From Hoskinsella mucinilytica (lineage in GTDB: Bacteria; Bacillota_I; Bacilli_A; Erysipelotrichales; Erysipelotrichaceae), in contig NZ_JBEQZJ010000035.1 of assembly GCF_045223415.1 (NCBI RefSeq), positions 1-42,883 on the forward strand: a stretch of 42,883 nucleotides of DNA. Reading direction: 5' to 3'. A program made the translations under genes and the position numbers. Position 1 is the stretch's first letter; each line of letters begins with the position of its first letter. The notes below the pieces were generated by a model. It was not told the origin of the DNA, did not search any database, and saw only the letters and a program-made list of their open reading frames with translations. Of the stretch, positions 1 through 7,748 are shown piece by piece.

Positions 1-90
1 ATGATTTGGCATAATAAAGAAAAGAAAGTTGACAATGTGAATCAGGATTTGATCCTGAAGATTTACCTTTTTTATCATCTTTTTTTATAA
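1..90 (+). CDS. Possible 3' end of an upstream gene (partial)
   Basis: Frame 1 is open from the first base to a TAA at 88-90; the other two forward frames stop almost at once. The 29 codons read as a polar stretch and then a hydrophobic tail. A hairpin with a T run follows at 99-138, as expected after a gene end. The ATG at base 1 is probably chance, since no upstream sequence is visible. No family is recognised. The stretch may equally be non-coding. Confidence 0.25.
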   Translation: MIWHNKEKKVDNVNQDLILKIYLFYHLFL

Positions 91-98
91 TGCCTTCT

Positions 99-138
99 AA
101 GCTAAAATGTTCATCTTAGATAACTTTTTAGCTTTTTT
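99..138 (+). terminator. Intrinsic terminator, plus strand
   Basis: A perfect 9-bp stem pairs AAGCTAAAA (99-107) with TTTTAGCTT (126-134) across an 18-nt loop and runs into more T residues. It probably ends transcription coming from the left edge. Confidence 0.5.
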
Positions 139-174
139 CTTTGGGTTTACTGCTAGAAGAACTTTCCTAAAATA

Positions 175-198
175 AAAAAGCAGGATGCCCTGCTTTTT
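175..198 (-). terminator. Intrinsic terminator of the small minus-strand gene
   Basis: AAAAAGCAGG (175-184) and CCTGCTTTTT (189-198) form a 10-bp stem with a 4-nt loop. It is symmetric and could work in both directions. It abuts the stop codon of the minus-strand gene at 197. Confidence 0.75.
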
Positions 199-430
199 AT
201 ATGTGCTCAATGATAACAACTTCTACCTTCTTATCATTTGGGTAATATTCATAAGTGATCTTTGCGAGATTGGTATCACCTAAATTCTTTGTAAGAACTC
301 TTGTGATGTTGTCTGTTAATGTCTTTGCGTCTTGTTCGCTTTCACAGAAATAATCAATAGAAGTTGTGATATGTTTTCTTGCGGAAACGTTTTTAGATAT
401 TTCTTCACTTAATCGAATTGTATTTTTCAT
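197..430 (-). CDS. Small hypothetical protein (77 aa)
   Basis: Short soluble protein with mixed charged and hydrophobic residues. It has no signal peptide, membrane segment or metal motif that I can see, and I do not recognise the family. I chose the ATG at 428-430 because an AAGGAG box lies 9 nt upstream; the in-frame TTG two codons earlier is only 3 nt from that box. The gene stands alone between a terminator and the zinc-ribbon gene. The alternating beta-like C-terminus (ITYEYY, VEVVIIEH) suggests a small alpha/beta fold, which is inference only. Confidence 0.6.
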   Translation of the reverse strand: MKNTIRLSEEISKNVSARKHITTSIDYFCESEQDAKTLTDNITRVLTKNLGDTNLAKITYEYYPNDKKVEVVIIEHI

Positions 431-490
431 GGTCAAAATCTCCTTTTTACGTTATTCATTCTAACACTTTTCTTACAAATACGAAAGTCT

Positions 491-1447
491 TTATTCTTCG
501 TTAAGACCAAAACTGAATCGTTGGGTATATCGACTTTCGTCTAATGGTTGCATGGTTACATGAATCTGTTCATCTACTTCCAATACTACCTTATACACCT
601 GTTCCTCTTGTTCATAGATCCTGATATCATCGTACGTATAAGATGATTGTACATAACCTGCAAGCGAATGTTTCAGCACTTCTTTCATATCTTCTATTTC
701 CGTACCCTTCGCAAATGTATAACGAATTTTGTTTTCCTTTTCTTCAATATGATAATCAATCGTTGGGCGATGAAAAGCAAAATCATAAGAAGAGTCTACC
801 TCCATCTGACATTGACCAGCTCTACTCGTTGTAGGTATCATCAAAGTGCTATTCGGTTGCATAAGGCTAACGTATGTGAAAGATTGATGATCTATGGATA
901 CTTCACCACTCACAAAATACGTCGTAGGATTATCTAAGCGATAATAATCGACACCTTGCCCCTTCTCCAATGAACATGTGACTTGCGCCACAGTTCCCTC
1001 ATCGCTAATATAATCATAGAAATTTCCTTGTAATACCGTATAATTTTCAAAAGAATCCTCATCATCATTACTTTGTAAACCGATAATGAAAGCAACGATG
1101 ATACCTACAACGCTCACAAGCATGGGAATCGCCTTTATCAGCTCTTGTTGATCGGATGGTATCGTGAACCGCTTTGTCTTAGCTTCGCTTTCATATGGAT
1201 GTTCTCCTGCCTTTAAATGTAAATAAGGCGCTTTTTTTCTTGTATGATGAGTTGCCTTTGACTCTTGATGTCCCTGATCACCACGAAACTCATGCTTTTG
1301 ATGAATATCAATATCATCCTTGATCAAATCTAATTCACGCTCATGTGTACTCATACTGATCGGCTTCGTGCTTCGACCACAGATTTCACAAGTAGCATCA
1401 TTCGTCTTATTGCCACAGGAAGGACAATATCTTGTTTTTTTCTCCAT
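491..1447 (-). CDS. Zinc-ribbon, single-pass membrane protein of unknown function (318 aa)
   Basis: The N-terminus has a CPSCGNK...CEICGR zinc ribbon (two CxxC pairs in the first 25 residues). A charged, lysine- and histidine-rich linker follows, then one strongly hydrophobic helix (AIPMLVSVVGIIVAFIIGL) near residues 105-125, and a long polar, tyrosine-rich C-terminal region. The arrangement resembles TcaA-like or zinc_ribbon_2 membrane proteins of Bacillota, with a cytoplasmic ribbon and an external C-terminal domain. Start chosen at the ATG 1445-1447, which has AAGGGG 6 nt upstream; an earlier in-frame codon lacks a site. It appears to be monocistronic. Function unknown. Confidence 0.75.
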   Translation of the reverse strand: MEKKTRYCPSCGNKTNDATCEICGRSTKPISMSTHERELDLIKDDIDIHQKHEFRGDQGHQESKATHHTRKKAPYLHLKAGEHPYESEAKTKRFTIPSDQQELIKAIPMLVSVVGIIVAFIIGLQSNDDEDSFENYTVLQGNFYDYISDEGTVAQVTCSLEKGQGVDYYRLDNPTTYFVSGEVSIDHQSFTYVSLMQPNSTLMIPTTSRAGQCQMEVDSSYDFAFHRPTIDYHIEEKENKIRYTFAKGTEIEDMKEVLKHSLAGYVQSSYTYDDIRIYEQEEQVYKVVLEVDEQIHVTMQPLDESRYTQRFSFGLNEE

Positions 1448-1606
1448 AAAAATCCCCTTTTCTATCAACTTCATTATAACGTAAATTTGAAAAGAGTAAA
1501 TACTATAAAGATATTGAATGATCGTAGATTTCTATGATTGATACCATTATGTACAAAACTTCACAAATGTACAATGAAAAAAACTGGTTTTCTTATGATT
1601 TTGGTT

Positions 1607-1612
1607 TATAAT
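1607..1612 (+). promoter_or_regulatory. -10 box for the 186-aa hypothetical gene
   Basis: TATAAT at 1607-1612 lies 28 nt before the ATG at 1640. No convincing -35 hexamer is visible, so this is a partial promoter call. Confidence 0.35.
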
Positions 1613-1639
1613 AAGGTTAAGGACGAAAGGAGTATTCTT

Positions 1640-2200
1640 ATGAAAAGCGTAATGTATGGAATCGAAATAGCAGATGTGAATGATTTTGGAGGATGGGTTG
1701 GATATGAGCCTGTTAAAGAGGACATTGCCGAAATTTTAAATGGTCATGTATACCTGTTTTTCCAAAATGAATACCACATCCGTCAATTTGCGGAAGGAAG
1801 AAAATTTGTGATCAATGTAAAGGATGATTCCTTTGGAAAGAAAATCGATCAAGCAAGGATCCTAAAGGCAATCGTAGAGGTAGGTACACCGTTAAGCATG
1901 AATGGCTATGAAATCAGTGCACCTGCATATGCTCGTAATGTGATCAAGCCATTGAGTAGAAAAACCAAATTTATTGAAGAAAAAGAGATCTACAGTTTTG
2001 CGGATAAAGAATACACAGCTATGAAAACAGACTTTAATTATATCACTCATCTAATGAAATATACCTCTATTGAAGATGTGAATTCTTTGATCGGCGCTAC
2101 TAGTTTTGTCAATAAAAACCTATTATATCATTATCCTCATTATTTCCTGATTGGATTGGATCAAGTTGATATCTTAGATGACGATTATCATATTGCATAA
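1640..2200 (+). CDS. Hypothetical cytoplasmic protein (186 aa)
   Basis: Begins MKSVMYGIEIADVNDFGG. The start is fixed by GAAAGGAG at 1625-1632, 7 nt before the ATG; the open frame runs further upstream but without a ribosome site. There is no signal peptide or membrane helix. The composition is that of a folded alpha/beta protein with several tyrosines and phenylalanines. I do not recognise a family. It is followed at once by a strong terminator and seems to be a single-gene unit. Confidence 0.65.
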   Translation: MKSVMYGIEIADVNDFGGWVGYEPVKEDIAEILNGHVYLFFQNEYHIRQFAEGRKFVINVKDDSFGKKIDQARILKAIVEVGTPLSMNGYEISAPAYARNVIKPLSRKTKFIEEKEIYSFADKEYTAMKTDFNYITHLMKYTSIEDVNSLIGATSFVNKNLLYHYPHYFLIGLDQVDILDDDYHIA

Positions 2201-2201
2201 G

Positions 2202-2266
2202 AAAAAAAAGAGTTTATGTTCAATGTCATTGTAAGTTAATGTGATTGAGCTCAAACTCTTTTTTTA
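2202..2266 (+). terminator. Intrinsic terminator
   Basis: AAAGAGTTT and AAACTCTTT form the base of a long hairpin, with a second CAAT/ATTG pairing inside, and seven T residues follow. It begins directly after the stop codon at 2200. Confidence 0.65.
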
Positions 2267-2289
2267 TCGAACTTTATTGATGTTGTGAC

Positions 2290-2385
2290 TTACCTATCTT
2301 GTAAGATGATTCTACGCTTTCTTCTAAATAATACATAGGCTCCCGCAAGAGCCGCTGCTGATAACAGTATTTTGGACATTTTCAT
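2290..2385 (-). CDS. Small basic membrane protein (31 aa)
   Basis: A 31-codon gene. The ATG at 2383-2385 has a near-perfect AAAGGAGG site 8 nt upstream, stronger than most in the window. The product has a short polar start (MKMSK), one hydrophobic segment (ILLSAAALAGAYVLF) and a very basic tail (RRKRRIILQDR). This is typical of a single-pass small membrane protein with its C-terminus inside. A TATACT at 2411-2416 (minus strand) could be its -10. It sits in an otherwise empty 390-bp gap. No function is known to me. Confidence 0.6.
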   Translation of the reverse strand: MKMSKILLSAAALAGAYVLFRRKRRIILQDR

Positions 2386-2599
2386 TACAGTTACCTCCTT
2401 TATACTTCACAGTATACACTTATGTGTTTTGATGTACCTTAGCTTCCCCTTACATCTCTCTAACAAATATGTAAGTTTTGTTTTTTTCATATAGCTCTTA
2501 TCAAGTAGTCATTCATCAACTGAATTGTGTTTTACATCATTTTCTGATATACTAAACGAGTCAAGAAAGGGACAATAACAATGTCAGAAGGTGAGCCAT

Positions 2600-2893
2600 A
2601 TGGATGAAGAATTTGGTAAAAACGGATTAGGGATCGCAGCTATGGTATGTGGAATCGTATCGGTATCATTGAGTGCTGTAGCGATACCAATTGGCATCTT
2701 CTTCTTTTTTTGGGGTTGTGTCATTTCCTTGTTTGCTCTAGGTTGCGGAATATTTTCCATTGTCGCAGGAGCAAAAGCAAAACAATATCCTCCTGTTGGT
2801 CAAGCAATCGCCGGTTTGGTATTAGGAATTATCGGAACCAGTTTACACGTTGTGCTATTCCTATGTTTTTTAATCTTATCTATCCTATTATGA
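2600..2893 (+). CDS. DUF4190-like small membrane protein (97 aa)
   Basis: The hydrophobic, glycine-rich protein has about three membrane helices. The pattern NGLGIAAMVCGIVSVSLS...CGIFSIVAGAKAK...AIAGLVLGIIG is characteristic of DUF4190 proteins of Bacillota, whose function is unknown. The ATG at 2600 is preceded by AGAAGG 8 nt upstream; a GTG at 2591 is the alternative start. An oddity is an 8-codon frame, MSEGEPYG, that begins at 2581 with its own AAAGGG site and ends on a TGA overlapping the ATGGATGA of this gene. It is either a coupled leader peptide or the original N-terminus cut off by a frameshift. Confidence 0.7.
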   Translation: MDEEFGKNGLGIAAMVCGIVSVSLSAVAIPIGIFFFFWGCVISLFALGCGIFSIVAGAKAKQYPPVGQAIAGLVLGIIGTSLHVVLFLCFLILSILL

Positions 2894-2938
2894 TGAGTCG
2901 TTTCTTATCCTAACGCTAGGAAACGTTCATCTTTTTTT
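2892..2938 (+). terminator. Intrinsic terminator
   Basis: GATGA-n2-CGTTTC pairs with GAAACG-n2-(T)CATC, followed by seven T residues. It overlaps the stop codon of the membrane protein gene. Confidence 0.65.
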
Positions 2939-2991
2939 ATATATAGATTTCTGTTAAAATGATACTATCGAAAACAAGGAGAGATCAAGGT

Positions 2992-4356
2992 ATGGAAAAA
3001 AGAATAGAACACGATTCCATGGGTGAAGTGCTGGTACCGGCAAATGCCTATTGGGGTGCACAAACACAAAGAAGCTTTGAAAATTTTCAAATCAGTACGG
3101 AAAAAATTCCTATGGAAATGATACGTGCATTTGCATTATTAAAATCCGCAGCAGCGATTACCAATCAACGTTTAGGTAAGCTAGATGAAGAACGATGTCA
3201 TTTGATCACAAGTGTATGCCGTGAAATATCAGAAGGAACATTAGATGCACATTTCCCTTTAAGCGTATGGCAAACCGGTAGTGGTACACAATCTAATATG
3301 AATGTAAATGAAGTCATTGCAAATCGTGGTAACGAGCTAGCCGGCATGAAGATCTTACATCCAAATGATCATGTCAATATGTCACAAAGTAGTAATGATA
3401 CCTTTCCTACCGCTATGCATATTGCGGCTGCAATGGAAATAGAGGATCACTTATTGCCGGTATTAAATGCTTTTATCGATACCCTTCATCGATTAGAAAA
3501 AGAGCATGACGGCATCATCAAGAGTGGAAGGACCCATTTACAAGATGCCACTCCTATCAAATTCTCACAAGAGATCAGTGGTTGGAGAGGAATGGTAGAG
3601 AATAGTCGCAAACAGATCATTACTGCATTAGATGGATTACATCATCTAGCACTTGGTGGTACTGCCGTAGGAACAGGTCTGAATACTCCGGCTGGATTTG
3701 ATGTGGAGGTCGCAAAAGCACTTAGTGAACTGGCAGGACGCAAATTTGAAACCAATCCAAATAAATTTCATGCATTAACCAGCAAGGATGATCTTGTCTT
3801 TGCTCATGGTGCTTTAAAAGCTTTGGCTGCGAATATGATGAAAATCGCCAATGATGTTCGTTGGTTAAGTAGTGGTCCAAGATGTGGATTAGGTGAAATC
3901 AGTATTCCTGAAAATGAACCTGGAAGTTCTATCATGCCGGGAAAAGTCAATCCTACGCAATGTGAATCTATGACCATGGTTGCTGTTCAAGTCATGGCCA
4001 ATGATACAGCTATTGGTATTGCCGCAAGTCAAGGGAATTTTGAATTAAATGTATTTATGCCCGTTTGTATCCATAATTTCCTTCAATCTGTACGCTTATT
4101 AAGTGATGGCATCCATTCCTTTATGGAACATTGTGTTTCTGGAATCCGAGCAAATCAAGAGAAAATGCAATATTATGTGGAACATTCACTTATGCTCGTC
4201 ACTAGTTTAAACCCTTATATAGGATATGAGAATGCCGCAAAATGCGCAAAAACAGCATTTAAAGAAAATATATCCTTAAAAGAAGCAGCAGTAAAGCTAA
4301 ATCTTTTAACAGCAGAAAAATTCGATGAAATCGTAAGACCGGAAAACATGGTATAA
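2992..4356 (+). CDS. fumC: Class II fumarate hydratase (454 aa)
   Basis: Interconverts fumarate and L-malate, cytoplasmic, without iron. The fumarase/aspartase signature GSSIMPGKVN is at residues 311-320. The substrate-binding SGRTHLQDATPI segment and the QSSNDTFPTAM segment are both intact. Length matches the family (about 460). The start is the ATG at 2992 with AAGGAG 10 nt upstream; the 11 earlier in-frame codons have no site. The malic enzyme gene is convergent directly downstream, so malate metabolism (fumarate, malate, pyruvate) is clustered here although the two genes are not co-transcribed. Confidence 0.95.
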   Translation: MEKRIEHDSMGEVLVPANAYWGAQTQRSFENFQISTEKIPMEMIRAFALLKSAAAITNQRLGKLDEERCHLITSVCREISEGTLDAHFPLSVWQTGSGTQSNMNVNEVIANRGNELAGMKILHPNDHVNMSQSSNDTFPTAMHIAAAMEIEDHLLPVLNAFIDTLHRLEKEHDGIIKSGRTHLQDATPIKFSQEISGWRGMVENSRKQIITALDGLHHLALGGTAVGTGLNTPAGFDVEVAKALSELAGRKFETNPNKFHALTSKDDLVFAHGALKALAANMMKIANDVRWLSSGPRCGLGEISIPENEPGSSIMPGKVNPTQCESMTMVAVQVMANDTAIGIAASQGNFELNVFMPVCIHNFLQSVRLLSDGIHSFMEHCVSGIRANQEKMQYYVEHSLMLVTSLNPYIGYENAAKCAKTAFKENISLKEAAVKLNLLTAEKFDEIVRPENMV

Positions 4357-4360
4357 AGGT

Positions 4361-4394
4361 AAAGAAAAAGCAGATCACATTCTGCTTTTTCTTT
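4361..4394 (+). terminator. Intrinsic terminator of fumC
   Basis: AAAGAAAAAGCAGA pairs with TCTGCTTTTTCTTT around a 6-nt loop. The stem is nearly symmetric and may act on both strands. Confidence 0.8.
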
Positions 4395-4415
4395 TCTCTC
4401 CTCAGCGTATAAAAA

Positions 4416-4446
4416 AAAACAACAAGCACTGAAATCTTGTTGTTTT
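4416..4446 (-). terminator. Intrinsic terminator of the malic enzyme gene
   Basis: AAAACAACAAG (4416-4426) pairs with CTTGTTGTTTT (4436-4446), and an A-rich plus-strand flank gives the U tract on the minus transcript. Confidence 0.75.
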
Positions 4447-4451
4447 CTTGA

Positions 4452-5624
4452 TTAAATTCTAGCGACTCCGCTTTTAATCGCAGCTTCTGCGACTTTTTGA
4501 GCTACGACCTTCGCAACATTTTTATCCAATGCGCTTGGTATGATATAATCTACTGTCAGATCCTCATCTTTGATCAAAGATGCAATACCCTGTGCTGCCG
4601 CAACTTTCATATCTTCATTGATATCACTGGCACGAACATCCAATGCCCCTCTAAAGATACCAGGGAATGCCAATACATTATTGATCTGATTAGGGAAATC
4701 ACTACGTCCGGTACCAACGATAAAAGCACCAGCTTTTTTCGCAAGATCTGGCATGATCTCTGGAACCGGGTTTGCCATTGGAAGCACGATTGATTTTTCA
4801 TTCATACTTGCTACCATTTCTTCACTTACGATACCAGGAGCACTAACACCGATAAATACATCACTGCCTTTCATAGCATCCGCAAGGCTTCCTTGAATGT
4901 TTTCCTTATTCGTAATTTCAGCCATTTCACATTTATCAGCATTCATGCCTTCTCTGCCCTTATAAATAGTTCCACGACTATCACATAACACAACATCACC
5001 AAAGCCCATCTTCAATAGCAGCTTGGCTATCGCAATACCTGCAGAACCTGCACCATTGATGACCATTTTTAAGCTACCCATTTGTTTACCAGCCAATTTC
5101 ACTGCATTTAATAATGCTGCTGCTGTAACGATCGCAGTACCGTGTTGATCATCATGGAACACTGGAATATCACATACTTCTTTCAGCTTTGCTTCAATTT
5201 CAAAACAACGTGGTGCAGCAATATCTTCCAAATTGATGCCTCCAAAGCTTCCAGCAAGTAAAGAAACAGTTTTCACGATTTCATCAGTATCTTTGCTTCT
5301 TATGCATAAAGGAATGGCATTGACTCCTCCAAATTCCTTAAATAATACACATTTACCTTCCATGACCGGCATACCGGCTTCTGGTCCAATATCACCAAGT
5401 CCAAGAACAGCGGTTCCATCTGTTACTACAGCAACCAAGTTTCCTCTTCCCGTCAATTCGTATGATTGATTGATATCCTTTTCAATTTCCAGACATGGTG
5501 CGGCAACACCTGGGGTATAAGCCAAAGATAAATCATCTTTGTTTTCCAGTTTCATTTTTGGCGTCATGTCTAGTTTACCTTTCCATTCATAATGTAAACG
5601 TAAGCTCTCTTTTGCGTAATCCAT
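4452..5624 (-). CDS. NAD(P)-dependent malic enzyme (390 aa)
   Basis: Oxidative decarboxylation of malate to pyruvate. Visible landmarks are the N-terminal SLAYTPGVAAPCLEI, the VVTDGTAVLGLGDIGPEAGMPVMEGK segment, FHDDQHGTAIV with the metal-binding aspartates, and the nucleotide-binding VINGAGSAGIAIAKLL. This is the short bacterial form (about 390 aa) without the phosphotransacetylase extension. The start ATG has AGAAGG 8 nt upstream. It ends convergently with fumC. I cannot tell NAD from NADP preference by reading. Confidence 0.95.
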   Translation of the reverse strand: MDYAKESLRLHYEWKGKLDMTPKMKLENKDDLSLAYTPGVAAPCLEIEKDINQSYELTGRGNLVAVVTDGTAVLGLGDIGPEAGMPVMEGKCVLFKEFGGVNAIPLCIRSKDTDEIVKTVSLLAGSFGGINLEDIAAPRCFEIEAKLKEVCDIPVFHDDQHGTAIVTAAALLNAVKLAGKQMGSLKMVINGAGSAGIAIAKLLLKMGFGDVVLCDSRGTIYKGREGMNADKCEMAEITNKENIQGSLADAMKGSDVFIGVSAPGIVSEEMVASMNEKSIVLPMANPVPEIMPDLAKKAGAFIVGTGRSDFPNQINNVLAFPGIFRGALDVRASDINEDMKVAAAQGIASLIKDEDLTVDYIIPSALDKNVAKVVAQKVAEAAIKSGVARI

Positions 5625-5783
5625 GTTTTTTTCCTTCTTTCTTTTTCCACATTCAGTTTATCATAAATAACTTCTGATAGAAACCAAAAATCAGCCTTTT
5701 CCTGCTTAATTCTTTGTCCTAACAATAGGAAATTTAATACTTTTCGCATTCCTTATCCATACTAAAGGTAACGAGGTGAATTT

Positions 5784-6644
5784 ATGAAGAAACCAGAAGA
5801 AGTATTCAAAAATCGTATAAAAAATGAAAAACCTATAGTAATGGCAGAGCTATTAAGTGATATTCATCAAACCATGCCTTGGAAGGATAAACAACTACAA
5901 CTCGCTTTAAATGATATCAAGGATAGAAACATACCCTATTTATGTTTATTAGGGGATTTAACAAATAACGCCTATGGCTTTCAATTCCAAGCATTCTTTT
6001 CTTTATTAATGCCTTATGGATTTCATCAGCTCATAGCATTGGGAAATCATGATACCTTTCATCCCAATTTAGATGAAGCATTGCATATTCATCCTCTGAT
6101 CAAACGTCATGTCTTACAACAGGAACTATATCACAAAGAAACAATTCAACAATGTTCCTTTTATGTATTGAATACACAAAAGCCACAGGAGAATAACATG
6201 TATATCGAAAAGGACCAATTTACATGGCTTGAACAAGAGCTGACAAAAGATCAGGCAGATTGGAAATTCATTCTTTGTCATCATCCTTTGGCAGATACCC
6301 ATCCAGGCAGCGAAGATCGCTCCATGCACGTTGGTTATCAAAATGCACAACTTGAGAGTATCTTAAAAGGAAACCCTCAAATCGTATATCTATCCGGTCA
6401 TCTTCATAATTCCTATTCACATACGGCACTTTGTATGAAGGATGATCTACTTTGTATCAATGTCCCTTCCTTCCATCAAGTTCAACGAGGAATTCGCAAA
6501 GAACAAATAGGTTTACAACTTGATCTTTATCATGATTTTTTACATGTACGCTTTCGTGATTATCGTCAACACCAATATCTTTCAAGTGTCTCTTATATTT
6601 ATGATCGTAAAAAACGATGCATCCATACCATATATCCTAAATAA
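5784..6644 (+). CDS. Calcineurin-like metallophosphoesterase (286 aa)
   Basis: The metal-binding motifs occur in order: LLSDIHQ (DxH), LLGDLTN (GDxxN-like), ALGNHDT (GNHD), LCHHPLAD and SGHLHNSYSH (GHxH). This is a complete di-metal active site. There is no signal peptide, so it probably acts in the cytoplasm on a phosphodiester or phosphomonoester that the sequence does not reveal. GAGGTGA precedes the ATG by about 5 nt. It is a single gene with its own terminator at 6651-6689. Confidence 0.85.
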   Translation: MKKPEEVFKNRIKNEKPIVMAELLSDIHQTMPWKDKQLQLALNDIKDRNIPYLCLLGDLTNNAYGFQFQAFFSLLMPYGFHQLIALGNHDTFHPNLDEALHIHPLIKRHVLQQELYHKETIQQCSFYVLNTQKPQENNMYIEKDQFTWLEQELTKDQADWKFILCHHPLADTHPGSEDRSMHVGYQNAQLESILKGNPQIVYLSGHLHNSYSHTALCMKDDLLCINVPSFHQVQRGIRKEQIGLQLDLYHDFLHVRFRDYRQHQYLSSVSYIYDRKKRCIHTIYPK

Positions 6645-6650
6645 CATAAG

Positions 6651-6689
6651 AAAAAACGAATCCTTCATGATGATTAGGATTCGTTTTTT
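6651..6689. terminator. Bidirectional intrinsic terminator
   Basis: AAAAAACGAATCCT (6651-6664) pairs with AGGATTCGTTTTTT (6676-6689), a 14-bp perfect stem. It serves the phosphoesterase gene on the plus strand and the 135-aa gene on the minus strand, whose last codons lie inside it. Confidence 0.85.
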
Positions 6690-7081
6690 CTAGATAAGGC
6701 TTGAGTTTTATCACTTACCTTATAATAAATCTTATGTAGTTTTTTCTGAAGCTCTAAACTGCCATAGCTTAATTCCTTTTCTTGTTTTATATTTTTGTTG
6801 TCTTCATACATTTGAAAGAGGAACGAATAGGCATCATACAAGTCCCTACATTCGATCTCATTGGCAGCGCAACCACCACAAAAGCAAATCAGCTGTTCCA
6901 ACAAAAGCTCCATTTGTTGCATACATTTGTCCATCTCTTTATCATTTTTACTTGCATGATGATTTAACAAAAAGCCTTCTGTTTTTGGATATTGTTTCAT
7001 ATCTTTTAACAGCTTCAATAATTCATCTTGTAATTCATTGCCCAATTCAATCGTTTTCATTAGTGTCAATATCTGACTCAT
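6674..7081 (-). CDS. Hypothetical helical protein with CxCxxC motif (135 aa)
   Basis: Mostly alpha-helical, charged protein with a central cysteine cluster, LICFCGGCAANEIECRD, that could bind a metal; this is inference. I do not recognise a family. The start ATG at 7081 has GGTGAG close upstream, inside the end of the DUF1836 gene. The two genes overlap by 35 nt and are surely co-transcribed and translationally coupled. Its last five codons form part of the shared terminator stem. Confidence 0.6.
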   Translation of the reverse strand: MSQILTLMKTIELGNELQDELLKLLKDMKQYPKTEGFLLNHHASKNDKEMDKCMQQMELLLEQLICFCGGCAANEIECRDLYDAYSFLFQMYEDNKNIKQEKELSYGSLELQKKLHKIYYKVSDKTQALSRKNES

Positions 7082-7577
7082 ATATTCTCACCGCATCTCT
7101 CACATAGGCAGTATAGGCAACTGCTTGAATTGTATTCCTGATCAAATCAACGATCGGACTACCTTCATCATCACTTGGAATATGTTTTACACGTTTATGC
7201 GTACAAATGCTGAACAAGCAACACTCCAGTTCTGCACAGAAATAATCATAAGCCTGATCCTGAGGATATTTATCCATCTGAACCTTGATCAAATCACTGA
7301 TCTCATCCATACGAAACACCGTTTTTAGAATACAAACCACAATGAGATATGCCATATGCTTACGGTTATAACGTTTTTTCACTGGTGCACTCACGATACC
7401 ATGCTTAACATAGTTATTGATCATGGTAGAGGTGATTGCCTTTCCTTGCTGTTCCAAACAAAAGTCCTTCAAATAGGAATTTAATAAGGTTACAACCTGA
7501 TCCATATATAAATCCATATCAGGAAGTTCATTCCATCTTGGACAGTGGAATTTTGTTAATGTTGTTTCACTTTTCAT
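7047..7577 (-). CDS. DUF1836 domain protein, predicted transcription regulator (176 aa)
   Basis: Contains the DUF1836 signature: PRWNELPDMDLYMDQVVTLLN, then ITSTMINNYVKHGIVSAPVKKRY and RKHMAYLIVVCILK, which look like a MerR-like winged helix. Family members are uncharacterised Bacillota proteins. The ATG at 7577 follows GGTG about 7 nt upstream; upstream in-frame ATGs at 7595 and 7622 are possible but lack a clear site. It lies first in a two-gene unit with the CxCxxC protein. It may control its own operon, but no operator is evident. Confidence 0.7.
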   Translation of the reverse strand: MKSETTLTKFHCPRWNELPDMDLYMDQVVTLLNSYLKDFCLEQQGKAITSTMINNYVKHGIVSAPVKKRYNRKHMAYLIVVCILKTVFRMDEISDLIKVQMDKYPQDQAYDYFCAELECCLFSICTHKRVKHIPSDDEGSPIVDLIRNTIQAVAYTAYVRDAVRIYESDIDTNEND

Positions 7578-7748
7578 ACTTATCACCGTTTGCATTTTAT
7601 CATCATATAAATGTCTTGTCAAATGAAATAAAACTAAATCATCTGTTTTTTAATACTAAATGGTAAAACATCATCCTATGAAATTGATCATTGGATAACC
7701 ATGTTCATATCAAGTATTGAAACACGCTGAACTATTCTGAACTGATAT

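Noticed and set aside
5233..5469. Long antisense open frames inside malic enzyme, fab and acc genes
   Set aside because: They are mirror frames of well-supported genes, lack ribosome sites and resemble no protein family.
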